Positions 46,899-55,628 of a stretch of 64,000 nucleotides of DNA are shown one piece after another. The notes under the pieces were generated by a model. It did not search any database. It was given only the letters and a program-made list of their open reading frames with translations, and was not told the origin of the DNA. How positions within the stretch are numbered: position 1 is the stretch's first letter; each line of letters begins with the position of its first letter. The translations under genes and the position numbers were made by a program. The stretch covers positions 744,001-808,000 of the forward strand of contig NZ_VWXD01000001.1 in the NCBI RefSeq assembly GCF_011752625.1, read 5' to 3'. The stretch is from Candidatus Pantoea formicae. Lineage in GTDB: Bacteria > Pseudomonadota > Gammaproteobacteria > Enterobacterales > Enterobacteriaceae.

Positions 46899-47837
46899 CT
46901 ACGCTTTATGCTCAACACCCGCCAGTGCCTCTTCGCTCTGCATCAAGGCAAAAAACGATTCCAGTTCGCGTAACATCATTGATGCGGCAATCGACAATTG
47001 ACGCTGTGGCGCTACACACAACGACAACGTGAAGGGTTTCAGTACCGTGTCGATTAGCGGAATGAACTTCAATTCACCCCGACGATACTCGTCAACAATA
47101 TCCAGCCAGCACATCAAACTGATGCCCACCCCATCCCGGACCAGTGAACGCAGCATATGAATGTTATTGGTTCGGCCGACTTCATTCAGGCGAATACCGG
47201 AACTATTTACCAGTGCTTCCAGCGGATCGGCCAACATCAGGGGCGCGGCAGGGACAATAAACGGCCAGGATTCGCAGTGGCTGAAACGGATTGATTCCAG
47301 CTTTGCCAGTGGATGTTGACTGCTCACCACAATACCCAGACGTAAGTCAGCAAAAGACTTTACCAACAGCTCACGCGAACTTTGTGGATTGAGCATGATG
47401 CCAAAATCCGCATCGCCAGCGGTCAGCGCATTGGCGATATGGATGTTGCTCATGGTCGTGAGCGTAAACGAAATGCCGGGATACTCTTCGCGAATGCGTT
47501 GCAGAATCGATGAGAAGAAGCCGCGGTTAATGGCATCAATGGTGGCGATATGCACATGACCATGGCGTAAGCCGCGCAGATCGTCCAACTGTGTGCAAAC
47601 ACGACCAAACTCACGCTGCCAGTTTTTTGCCGCATTCAGCAGGATTTCCCCTGCGGCCGTCATACGTAATCCTGATGGATGCCGTTCAAACAGCGGCATA
47701 TCCAGCTGTTCTTCCACCCGCAAAATTTGCCGGTCAATAGAGGAGGCAGAAACATGCAGTACCTCTGAAGCCTTGCGCAGCGAACCCTGACGCGCCACTT
47801 CAGTAAAATAAATAAGAAAACGTGAGAAGGCGAACAT
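46899..47837 (-). CDS. LysR family regulator of the adjacent catabolic cluster
   Basis: A 312-residue LTTR: helix-turn-helix at about 17-40 (SLRKASEVLHVSASSIDRQI) and periplasmic-binding-like effector domain after residue 90. It is divergent from the ferredoxin-type reductase gene with 146 bp between starts, which is the standard layout for an LTTR activating a catabolic operon. The inducer is unknown, presumably the operon's substrate or an intermediate. Confidence 0.88.
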   Translation of the reverse strand: MFAFSRFLIYFTEVARQGSLRKASEVLHVSASSIDRQILRVEEQLDMPLFERHPSGLRMTAAGEILLNAAKNWQREFGRVCTQLDDLRGLRHGHVHIATIDAINRGFFSSILQRIREEYPGISFTLTTMSNIHIANALTAGDADFGIMLNPQSSRELLVKSFADLRLGIVVSSQHPLAKLESIRFSHCESWPFIVPAAPLMLADPLEALVNSSGIRLNEVGRTNNIHMLRSLVRDGVGISLMCWLDIVDEYRRGELKFIPLIDTVLKPFTLSLCVAPQRQLSIAASMMLRELESFFALMQSEEALAGVEHKA

Positions 47838-47983
47838 AGTAGGTGCTCTCTTTTTTGCAACGCATCATGCGAATTAAACAGATGGACGCTTACACAACCG
47901 CAAAATAATAATCGCAGCCATGATAAAAACAAGGGTATGCGCGGCGATAACGCTGATGACAGCCCTGTTCAGACAGGCTGATT

Positions 47984-48934
47984 ATGAAATCAACACACCT
48001 GGCTGTCACCGTCATCGCAAAGCAGTCTAACGGTGCTGGCAATCTATTACTGACGCTGGAAAGTGCCAGCGACCACCCTCTCCCGGCCTTCACACCGGGC
48101 GCGCATATTGATGTGCACCTTCCAGCAGGAGGCATGCGTCAGTACTCATTATGTTCAGCCGCCAATGCGTCTGCCTATGAGATCTGCGTTCGTCTTGATC
48201 CCGCTTCGACTGGCGGTTCACGTTGGGTACATCAACAACTCCTGGTCGGCGACAGGTTAACCCTCTCCGCACCGCGTAACCACTTTCCGCTGCCGGAAGC
48301 CCCCCGCACGCTATTGTTCGCTGCCGGGATTGGTCTCACGCCACTGCTGGTGATGGCAGAAGCGTTGGCCGAAAAACAGGCCGATTTCATGCTGCACCTC
48401 TATCTCAAACGCCATGATGAGCTGGCGTTTTCCGCACGTCTGACCGCACTGGGTGAGCGTGTGGTTATCCATTACAGCAGTGAAGGCGACAGTCTGCGCA
48501 CGCAGATCCCCGCCGATCTGCGCATGCCCGCAAACAGCGCCCTGGTGGCCTGTGGGCCCACTGGCTTTATGGAAAGCCTACAGCAACGGGCGCTGGAACA
48601 GGGTTGGCAGCAGGACCAGTTGCACAGTGAACGGTTCAAACCCGACAACGCCCCAATCACAGCAGGCGACAGCTTCGAGGTAGAAATTGCCTCCTCCGGC
48701 ACGCGTTTCACCGTCAGCGAGGAACAAAGTATCGCCGAGGTGCTGGAAGCCGCCGGTATCGACATCGAACTCTCTTGTGAACAGGGGATGTGCGGTGCCT
48801 GCATTACCGGTGTTTTGGCGGGTGAACCCGATCACCGCGATGAAGTGCTAAGTCAGAAAGAGCGTGCAGCCAATGACTGCATCGTGCTGTGTTGCTCACG
48901 CGCACGTTCTCCGGTTCTGGTACTCGACCTATGA
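47984..48934 (+). CDS. phthalate-dioxygenase-reductase-type flavin/[2Fe-2S] reductase
   Basis: A 316-residue NAD(P)H-dependent electron-transfer protein. Flavin domain 1-about 100 (MRQYSLCSA flavin motif), nucleotide domain about 105-220 (FAAGIGLTPLL, ACGPTGFME), and a C-terminal plant-type ferredoxin domain with Cys265, Cys270, Cys273 and Cys303 (CEQGMCGAC, then VLCC). This arrangement matches vanillate demethylase VanB and related class IA reductases, which serve Rieske oxygenases. No oxygenase gene is in the cluster. Its stop overlaps the next ATG (ATGA). Confidence 0.88.
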   Translation: MKSTHLAVTVIAKQSNGAGNLLLTLESASDHPLPAFTPGAHIDVHLPAGGMRQYSLCSAANASAYEICVRLDPASTGGSRWVHQQLLVGDRLTLSAPRNHFPLPEAPRTLLFAAGIGLTPLLVMAEALAEKQADFMLHLYLKRHDELAFSARLTALGERVVIHYSSEGDSLRTQIPADLRMPANSALVACGPTGFMESLQQRALEQGWQQDQLHSERFKPDNAPITAGDSFEVEIASSGTRFTVSEEQSIAEVLEAAGIDIELSCEQGMCGACITGVLAGEPDHRDEVLSQKERAANDCIVLCCSRARSPVLVLDL

Positions 48935-50127
48935 AAACCTATCCGGGCGCAACCGGGGCACGCTTACCCCGCTGGCTATTGCCAGACCATTGGCCAATGC
49001 AGGGCGACCAGCCCCAGTTGGCAACCTTACATTTTCATTCCGACGGCCTGCAACTGGCCCCTGATGAAGGGCCGCATGCCGATTATCTGCCGCTCAATGG
49101 CGCTCTGGTGCTGCCCGCATTGATTGAGCCGCATGCGCATCTGGACAAAACGTTCACCATCCAGCGCAGTCCGGCACAGCAGCCTGGCTTGCTGGCTGCC
49201 ATCGCGGCAATGCATCAGGACCGCATGCACTGGAGTCGTGAAGATCTTGAGAAGCGCACCCAGCAAGCGTTGCTCTGGGCGGTGGAGAGCGGCGTAAGCC
49301 TGCTGCGTACCCATGTTGACTGGTTCACCACGGAAGCGCCGCTGGCGTGGCAGGTGATCGGTGAAATGCAGCATCCGCTGTGCTGTATCGAACGTGTGGC
49401 ACTCGCGCCGCTGAGTTTCTTCGCCAATCCGGATGACGCTCAGCATATTGCTACCCAGGTGGCGGCCAGCGGTCCCGGTGCGTTACTGGGCGGTTTTATT
49501 CACAGCAGTAACTGGGATGCACAAGCCCTCTTGAACCTGCTTCAGGCTGCCGAACAGCATCAGTTGGATCTCGATCTCCACATTGATGAAGAACTCAATA
49601 CCGAGGCGCAAGGCATGCGATGGCTGGCGAACACCCTGCAACACCATCCGTTCAGCGGCCAGATTACCTGTAGCCACAGCTGCGCACTGTCACAACAGGA
49701 AGATGCGCTCGAGATCCTCGATCTGCTGGCCCAGCAGCGGGTGACTCTGATTGCCCTGCCGTTGACCAACTTGCTGTTACAGGATGCGGTGCCCGGTCGC
49801 ACCCCGCGCCAGCGCGGGCTGACGCTGGTGAAAGAAGCGCAAACCCGTGGCATTCCTCTGCTGCTCGGGGCTGATAACGTACAAGACGCCTTTTGCCCCC
49901 TGGGCAGTTATGACCCGCTCGATACGCTGTTCAGCGGCGTATTGAGCCTGCAATTGGGGGCCGCCTTTGATGAGGCCTCACAGCTTATCTGCCGGGCCGA
50001 CGCTTTTTATCGCAACGATATGGTGATTTTTCCGCATGCCGATACCGCAAGCTGGCCGCTGCGCCAGCGCCAACGCTATCGGCTTAAACAGGGCGTGCGT
50101 TATGGAGAAGCAACAAATGATGCTTGA
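48931..50127 (+). CDS. cytosine deaminase-like amidohydrolase
   Basis: A 398-residue metal-dependent amidohydrolase. Metal ligands are visible: PHAHLDKT (His68, His70), DLHIDEEL (His and Glu), ITCSHSCAL (His) and the Asp of GADNVQDAFCPLGSYDPLD. These match the CodA layout (HxH, HIDE, SH, GHDxxxD..PLG). It would deaminate or open an N-heterocycle or amide; the true substrate may differ from cytosine. It is translationally coupled to the reductase and overlaps the following ridA-like gene. Confidence 0.83.
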   Translation: MKTYPGATGARLPRWLLPDHWPMQGDQPQLATLHFHSDGLQLAPDEGPHADYLPLNGALVLPALIEPHAHLDKTFTIQRSPAQQPGLLAAIAAMHQDRMHWSREDLEKRTQQALLWAVESGVSLLRTHVDWFTTEAPLAWQVIGEMQHPLCCIERVALAPLSFFANPDDAQHIATQVAASGPGALLGGFIHSSNWDAQALLNLLQAAEQHQLDLDLHIDEELNTEAQGMRWLANTLQHHPFSGQITCSHSCALSQQEDALEILDLLAQQRVTLIALPLTNLLLQDAVPGRTPRQRGLTLVKEAQTRGIPLLLGADNVQDAFCPLGSYDPLDTLFSGVLSLQLGAAFDEASQLICRADAFYRNDMVIFPHADTASWPLRQRQRYRLKQGVRYGEATNDA

Positions 50128-50572
50128 TGAAGGCGCGGGTAAACCGCTGGCGAAATATGCGGCGTGGCGACGCGTCGGCGACTTTATTTTTCTCTCCGGC
50201 ATTATTCCGGTCAATCCGCAGACGGCCACCATCGTGCGCGGTTACGGCGATATCCCCGAAGCCGCCCAAATGCTGCTAGGACGCAGCGGTGAATTCTCTA
50301 CGGATTTCAAAGAAGGCCCGATTCTGGCGCAGAGCTGGTACGTACTGGAGAGTATTCGCACCACCATTGAGAGCGCCGGTGGGCAGATGAGCGATGTGTT
50401 CAAACTGGTGCAGTACTTCCGCAATCTGGATCACTTTCCACACTACAGCCGGGTTCGCAAGCAGTTCTTCCCGGACGAACCGCCGGTCTCTACTGTGGTG
50501 CAGGTCAGCGAAATGCTGCCTAGCCCAGAGGTATTAATCGAAGTTGAAGCCACGGCGTGGTTGCCGCAATAA
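50117..50572 (+). CDS. RidA-family protein
   Basis: YjgF/RidA-like protein, 151 aa from the ATG at 50117. This start is chosen because GGAG lies 9 bases before it; an ATG at 50102 is also possible. Family features are GDFIFLSGIIPVNPQT, ESAGGQMSDVFKLVQYFRN and a C-terminal PPVSTVVQVSEMLPSPEVL containing the usual late-strand motif but without the catalytic Arg of archetypal RidA. Its place among oxidising and deaminating enzymes suggests it handles an imine/enamine or hydrolyses a ring-opened intermediate, as RutC does in the Rut pathway. It overlaps the amidohydrolase by 11 bp. Confidence 0.78.
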   Translation: MMLDEGAGKPLAKYAAWRRVGDFIFLSGIIPVNPQTATIVRGYGDIPEAAQMLLGRSGEFSTDFKEGPILAQSWYVLESIRTTIESAGGQMSDVFKLVQYFRNLDHFPHYSRVRKQFFPDEPPVSTVVQVSEMLPSPEVLIEVEATAWLPQ

Positions 50573-50586
50573 CAAGAGGAAACAGT

Positions 50587-51465
50587 ATGTTGCATGGTTA
50601 TATTCCGGCAAACCGCTTTTTGCCGTACCTGAGCTGGACCGACATTGCCACCCTGGAAAATAAAGCCAACACGGTGATTGTCCTGCCGACGGGCGCTATC
50701 GAACAGCACGGCCCACATCTCCCCTGTGCGGTGGACAGCGTGATTTCATCGGGTGTGGTCGGGCATGCCCTGGCCCGTTTGCCCGCGGAGATCCAGGCTT
50801 ACGCCATTCCGCCCATTACTTACGGTAAATCCGATGAGCACCTGCACTTCCCCGGTACGCTGACGCTGACGGGAGAAACCCTGCTGCACACCATTCTGGA
50901 GATTGGTGAATCCCTTTATCGCGCCGGTTTCCGCAAGTTTTTAATGGTAAATGGACACGGTGGCCAGCCGCAGCCGCTGCAAATGGCGGCGCGTGAACTG
51001 CGCCTGCGTCATGGTGACATGATCATCATCATGCAAGACACCTTCAAAGTGCCAAACTGTGCCGAAAGCTTTATGGACGACAAAGAGCGTCAGATGGCGA
51101 TGCACGCCGGCCACGCGGAAACTGCACTGATGATGGCGCTCGCACCGGATACGGTGCAGATGAGCAAAGCCGTCGCAAATTATCCCCCGGAATTCCCCTG
51201 CCCGACGCTTTCCGCCAACAAGCCGATGGCGGCGTGGGCTTCCTATGACTTCGGCCCCAGCGGCGTGATTGGCGATCCCCTGCCTTCTACCCCTGAGCAA
51301 GGGGCGGCTATCCTGGATTCGCTGGCCGAAAGTTGGGCACAGGTGATAACCGAAGTGCATCAAATGACCTGGGTGACCCGCGCTGAACCGGCATGGGGCA
51401 CCGGTCACTGGCAGGGCAAAGTGTTAGACCACCACGACGCAGCATCACTATTACAACCGCGCTAA
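50587..51465 (+). CDS. creatininase-family amidohydrolase
   Basis: A 292-residue metal-dependent hydrolase of the creatininase family. Metal-binding residues are visible in GAIEQHGPHLPCAVDS (Glu39, His41, Asp50), in GKSDEHLHFPGTLTL, NGHGGQ and the Glu of HAGHAETALMM. Family members open cyclic amides (creatinine, N-formylated pyrimidine intermediates) or act in cofactor pathways. Here it probably cleaves a ring amide formed by the preceding enzymes. AGAGGA precedes ATG 50587. It lies 14 bp after the RidA gene. Confidence 0.85.
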   Translation: MLHGYIPANRFLPYLSWTDIATLENKANTVIVLPTGAIEQHGPHLPCAVDSVISSGVVGHALARLPAEIQAYAIPPITYGKSDEHLHFPGTLTLTGETLLHTILEIGESLYRAGFRKFLMVNGHGGQPQPLQMAARELRLRHGDMIIIMQDTFKVPNCAESFMDDKERQMAMHAGHAETALMMALAPDTVQMSKAVANYPPEFPCPTLSANKPMAAWASYDFGPSGVIGDPLPSTPEQGAAILDSLAESWAQVITEVHQMTWVTRAEPAWGTGHWQGKVLDHHDAASLLQPR

Positions 51466-51478
51466 ACGGGAATCACTG

Positions 51479-52450
51479 ATGAATAAAAAATTGAGCATTG
51501 TTGCCGCACTTTCGCTGGCACTGTCGGCCCAGAGCATGGCGGCTGAGAAATTCACCTTTATGACCAACTGGTATGCGCAAGCGGAACATGGCGGTTTTTA
51601 TCAGGCGCTGGCGCAAAACTTGTATAAAGATGCCGGTCTCGACGTCACTATCAAAATGGGTGGCCCACAGGTCCACACCATGCAGTTAATGGCAGCGGGT
51701 CAGGCGGACTGCATCATCAGCGATAACATGCAGGCGCTGGAATCCTGGCAGCAAGGGGTTGAAGCCGTCCCGGTTGCCACCACCTTCCAGCATTCGGCGA
51801 TTGCGTTCCTTACCCATCCGGATGTGAAAGACAAAGCGGATCTACAGGGCAAAACTTTCCTGTTGGCGGCAGAGGCCTACACCTCCTATTGGCCGTGGGC
51901 GCAGAGCGCGCTCAATCTGAAAAATGCGCGCGTGCGCCCTTACACCTTCAGTATCCAGCCTTTCCTGGCGGACAACACGCTGGTACAGCAGGGCTATATC
52001 ACCTCTGAGCCTTTTGCGGTGCAGAAAGCTAATGCGCAAGCCCATGTCTTTCCCATCAGCGACTGGGGTTACCCGCCGTACGGCAACAGCATTGTGTGTA
52101 TGAAATCGACCATCGAGAAGCGCCCGCAAGCCGTGGCCGCGTTCGTCAAGGCCTCGATGCAGGGCTGGAAAAACTATCTGCAAGATCCAACCGCAGGCAA
52201 CGCGCTGATCAAGAAAGAGAACCCGCAGATGAGCGACGAGCAGATAGCCTTCGGTATTGCCCAGATGAAGAAATACCAGATGCTCACGGGCGGTGATGCG
52301 CAAACGGCGGGCATCGGCATCATCACCGAGCCTCGGCTAAAGCAAACCTGGCAACTGTTGGTGGATAACAAGCTGATCGATCCGGCCAAAGTGCCTTTTG
52401 CTGGCAGTTACACCTTGCAGTTCATCCAAGACGCTAAGGTTATGCCATGA
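51479..52450 (+). CDS. ABC transporter substrate-binding protein (NMT1/SsuA/ThiY type)
   Basis: A 323-residue periplasmic binding protein. Signal peptide MNKKLSIVAALSLALSAQS ends near AMAA (residue 22). The mature start FTFMTNWYAQAEHGGFYQAL is typical of the NMT1/THI5-like pyrimidine-precursor binding group, with VTIKMGGPQ and PYGNSIVC later. It precedes the ATPase and permease genes, overlapping the ATPase by 4 bp. The likely ligand is a heterocyclic or pyrimidine-like compound, uncertain. Confidence 0.86.
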   Translation: MNKKLSIVAALSLALSAQSMAAEKFTFMTNWYAQAEHGGFYQALAQNLYKDAGLDVTIKMGGPQVHTMQLMAAGQADCIISDNMQALESWQQGVEAVPVATTFQHSAIAFLTHPDVKDKADLQGKTFLLAAEAYTSYWPWAQSALNLKNARVRPYTFSIQPFLADNTLVQQGYITSEPFAVQKANAQAHVFPISDWGYPPYGNSIVCMKSTIEKRPQAVAAFVKASMQGWKNYLQDPTAGNALIKKENPQMSDEQIAFGIAQMKKYQMLTGGDAQTAGIGIITEPRLKQTWQLLVDNKLIDPAKVPFAGSYTLQFIQDAKVMP

Positions 52451-53280
52451 ACACCGCCAGCAGAATGACGCTGATCGCGCCTGATCGCCAACCGGTGCCG
52501 CTGCCTGCCGCGCCGCCGGCAATTGAAGTGCTCTCAGCCGAGAAAATCTACCCTAACGGGACGCGTGCGTTGCTGCCGGTGGATCTGACGATTCGTCAGG
52601 GGGAGTTTGTCTCCCTGCTGGGTCCCTCTGGCTGTGGCAAAAGCACCTTGCTGAAGATGATTGCCGGTTTGATTGAACCAAGCGACGGTAAGTTGATGTT
52701 GTTCCGCCGCGATCGCCGTGAGAATCAACGTGACCTGCCGCTCTCCTTTGTGTTTCAGGAAGCCACGCTGATGCCCTGGAGCAGCGTGCACAAAAACGTG
52801 CGCCTGCCGCTGGACTTAGCGGGCGTGACGCGTGCGGAAGCCGATACCCGCGTGAGGGAGGTTCTGGAACTGGTTGGCTTGGGTCAGTTTGGTCATGTTT
52901 TGCCCCGCGAGCTTTCCGGCGGGATGCAGATGCGCGTTTCCATCGCCCGTGGTTTGGTCACGCGTCCTAAGGTGCTGTTAATGGATGAGCCCTTTGGCGC
53001 ACTGGATGAAATCACCCGCAACAAACTGGACAGCGACCTGCTTGATGTGTGGCAGGAGCAAAAACTGACGGTGGTGTTTGTTACCCACTCGATTCAGGAA
53101 GCGGTGTTTCTGTCGCAACGCGTGATCATGATGGCCGCGCGCCCAGGTCGCGTGGTCGATGACATTCGCATTGAAGCCAGCCAACCGCGTGATGATGAGT
53201 TTCGGGTCAGTCAACTCTTTACCCAGTATGCGCAGTTGTTACAGCGTGGACTGCTGGCAGCCAGTCAGGAGAGTAAATAA
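52447..53280 (+). CDS. ABC transporter ATP-binding protein
   Basis: A 277-residue nitrate/sulfonate/taurine-type ATPase (SsuB/TauB-like). Walker A GPSGCGKSTLL (about residue 58), Q-loop FQEATLMPW, signature LSGGMQMRVSIARGL, Walker B VLLMDEPFGALDE and the switch His VFVTHSIQEA. It overlaps the binding-protein gene by 4 bp and shares 1 base with the permease start (TAATG). Confidence 0.94.
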   Translation: MNTASRMTLIAPDRQPVPLPAAPPAIEVLSAEKIYPNGTRALLPVDLTIRQGEFVSLLGPSGCGKSTLLKMIAGLIEPSDGKLMLFRRDRRENQRDLPLSFVFQEATLMPWSSVHKNVRLPLDLAGVTRAEADTRVREVLELVGLGQFGHVLPRELSGGMQMRVSIARGLVTRPKVLLMDEPFGALDEITRNKLDSDLLDVWQEQKLTVVFVTHSIQEAVFLSQRVIMMAARPGRVVDDIRIEASQPRDDEFRVSQLFTQYAQLLQRGLLAASQESK

Positions 53281-54077
53281 TGAAACCGCTCGCAGCAAAC
53301 CTCAAATTTCAGCAGTGGCTGTTTCCGGCCGTGGTGGCAGTTGCCATGCTGCTGTTGTGGCAGTTTCTGGTCACTGCGTTTAAGGTCCCTGCTTTTCTGG
53401 TACCTTCTCCGGTGCTGGTGGCACAAAGCCTGGCGCAAAACTTTCCGTCACTGTTTATGTCATTGCTCTACACCCTGAAAATCACCGTGATCTCTTTTGC
53501 GCTGGCGACGATCATCGGTTCGATCGTGGCGTTTTTACTGGTGCAGAATCGTTTTATCGAGACGGCGCTGTTTCCCTATATCGTCTTTCTGCAAGTCACT
53601 CCGATTGTGGCTATCGCCCCCTTGATTATTATCTGGGTGAAAGACACTACGTTGTCGCTGGTGGTGTGCGCCACGCTGATGGCGGTATTCCCGATCATCT
53701 CAAACACTACCCAGGGTTTACGCAGCGTATCACCGGGTCTGCTGAGCTACTTCAAGCTGAACCATGCCTCGCGTCTGCAAATCTTGTTACGCCTGCGTAT
53801 TCCCTCCGCATTGCCCTACTTCTTTGGCGCACTGCGCATCTCCAGTGGTTTGTCGCTAATTGGTGCGGTGGTGGCGGAGTTTGTGGCGGGAACCGGTGGC
53901 ACCGATACCGGGCTGGCCTACCAGATTTTACAGGCTGGCTATCAGCTCAACATTCCGCTGATGTTCGCCGCGTTGTTATTGATTTCCCTGGCGGGCTTCC
54001 TGCTCTTTGCCCTGATGTCATGGCTGACGCGCCGCGTATTGGCGGCATGGCATGAGAGTGAGTTAAGCCCGAGTTAA
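53280..54077 (+). CDS. ABC transporter permease
   Basis: A 265-residue inner-membrane permease (BPD_transp_1), six helices, of the SsuC/TauC type. It has PAFLVPSPVLVAQSL at the N-terminus, VTPIVAIAPLIIIWV, and the cytoplasmic EAA-like loop around LLLRLRIPSALPYFFGALRI. It completes the importer with the two preceding genes. Confidence 0.92.
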   Translation: MKPLAANLKFQQWLFPAVVAVAMLLLWQFLVTAFKVPAFLVPSPVLVAQSLAQNFPSLFMSLLYTLKITVISFALATIIGSIVAFLLVQNRFIETALFPYIVFLQVTPIVAIAPLIIIWVKDTTLSLVVCATLMAVFPIISNTTQGLRSVSPGLLSYFKLNHASRLQILLRLRIPSALPYFFGALRISSGLSLIGAVVAEFVAGTGGTDTGLAYQILQAGYQLNIPLMFAALLLISLAGFLLFALMSWLTRRVLAAWHESELSPS

Positions 54078-54133
54078 TGCAAATGGGCGGACTCTTCACC
54101 GCCCAATACGCCCCACACTGATAGGAACACAAC

Positions 54134-55522
54134 ATGTCTGAACTCGATCGCCAGTCTGCACTGGCGGCGCTGGTCGCGGCGTTGCCTGAGCTTGACTGGA
54201 TTAAAGAAGCGCCGAAAGTAAAACGTCTGTCACGTGACTTTCACTGGTTCAGCCCGGTGCTGAAACCGCAACTGGAAGAGAAGTTTGCCGAGCTGGCCGT
54301 GCGTCCACGCGATGAGAATGAACTGATGGCGGTGATAGCCGCCTGTGCTAAGGCGCGTATCCCTCTTAATCTGCGCGGTGGCGGAACCGGAAACTACGGT
54401 CAGCTTATTCCGCTGGATGGCGGCGTGATGGTCGACATGACGCGCCTGAACAGCGTGACGGCGATGGGCACTGGCACAGTGCGAGCGCAGGCCGGTATTC
54501 GCCTGGGCGATCTCGAAGCGCACACGCGCCCACATGGCTGGGAGCTGCGCTGCATGCCCTCAACCTGGAAACTCGCCACCTTAGGCGGTTTATTTGGCGG
54601 TGGTTTTGGCGGCGTGGGATCGATTAACTATGGCCCGCTGGCTGCGCCGGGCAACGTGCTCTCGGTACGCATGATGACCATGGAAGAGACGCCGCGCATC
54701 ATCACACTGCAAGCACCGGATGCTCTGCTGCTACATCATGCCTATGGCAGCAATGGGGTGGTGCTGGAGATTGAACTGGCGTTAGCCCCTTGCCATGACT
54801 GGATCGAGCGTCTGGATACTTTCGCCGATTTCGCCTCTGCGATGGCATTTGCCGATGCGCTGGCGCGTTCGCCGGGGCTGGTTAAACGCCAAATCGCGGT
54901 ATTTGCCGCACCGGTGCTGGATTATTTCAGCGATTTAGCCGACGCGCAGGTCAGCGGCCAGCACGGTGTCATTTCGGTGGTGGGGAGTGAGAGCGATCCC
55001 CTGTTGCCAGAGATGTTGAACCAACACCAGGGCCGCAGCACGCTGCACTTTGCCGAAGGCGAAAACAGCGGTCATTCCCTAATTGAGTATTGCTGGAACC
55101 ACACCACGCTACAGGCGTTGAAGATCGATAAGACCCTGACCTATTTGCAGACCGCTTACGCGGCGGAGAATTATCATCAGCAAGCCTTAGCAATGGAAGC
55201 CGAGTTATCGGATGAAGTGATGTCGCACATTGAATTCCTGCGCGATATGAACGGCACCCTCACCTGTAGCGGCCTACCATTAGTGCGTTACAGCAGTGAA
55301 GAACGTCTGAATGCCATCATGGATATTTATCGCAGCCATGGCGTGAAAATAAATAATCCCCATGTGATTCATATTGAGGATGGTAAACAGGGCATGGTAA
55401 GGGCCGACGTGGTTGCCATGAAGCGCGCCTGTGACCCCCATAATTTATTAAATCCTGGCAAATTACGCGGTTGGGAAGTGCGTGAAACGTTGCCGCCAGT
55501 GCATATTCCAGGCGTCAATTAA
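54134..55522 (+). CDS. FAD-binding oxidase (FAD_binding_4, GlcD/lactate-type)
   Basis: A 462-residue flavoprotein of the vanillyl-alcohol-oxidase/PCMH superfamily. The N-terminal FAD site is IPLNLRGGGTGNYGQLIPLD (about 78-97) and GGLFGGGFGGVGSINYG; the C-terminal HNLLNPGKL is typical of the family. It would oxidise a hydroxy, amine or hydroxy-acid intermediate. It is the last enzyme gene of the cluster, 56 bp after the permease, before the porin. The exact substrate is not known. Confidence 0.85.
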   Translation: MSELDRQSALAALVAALPELDWIKEAPKVKRLSRDFHWFSPVLKPQLEEKFAELAVRPRDENELMAVIAACAKARIPLNLRGGGTGNYGQLIPLDGGVMVDMTRLNSVTAMGTGTVRAQAGIRLGDLEAHTRPHGWELRCMPSTWKLATLGGLFGGGFGGVGSINYGPLAAPGNVLSVRMMTMEETPRIITLQAPDALLLHHAYGSNGVVLEIELALAPCHDWIERLDTFADFASAMAFADALARSPGLVKRQIAVFAAPVLDYFSDLADAQVSGQHGVISVVGSESDPLLPEMLNQHQGRSTLHFAEGENSGHSLIEYCWNHTTLQALKIDKTLTYLQTAYAAENYHQQALAMEAELSDEVMSHIEFLRDMNGTLTCSGLPLVRYSSEERLNAIMDIYRSHGVKINNPHVIHIEDGKQGMVRADVVAMKRACDPHNLLNPGKLRGWEVRETLPPVHIPGVN

Positions 55523-55628
55523 TTAATATTATTTTATTTACTGCAAAGCTGAACGCTGGGTGATCACCTCACCCAGTCAGCGACGTTTTGCTTTCTTAAG
55601 ACAGGTGTATTTATTTAGGGATCATGCA

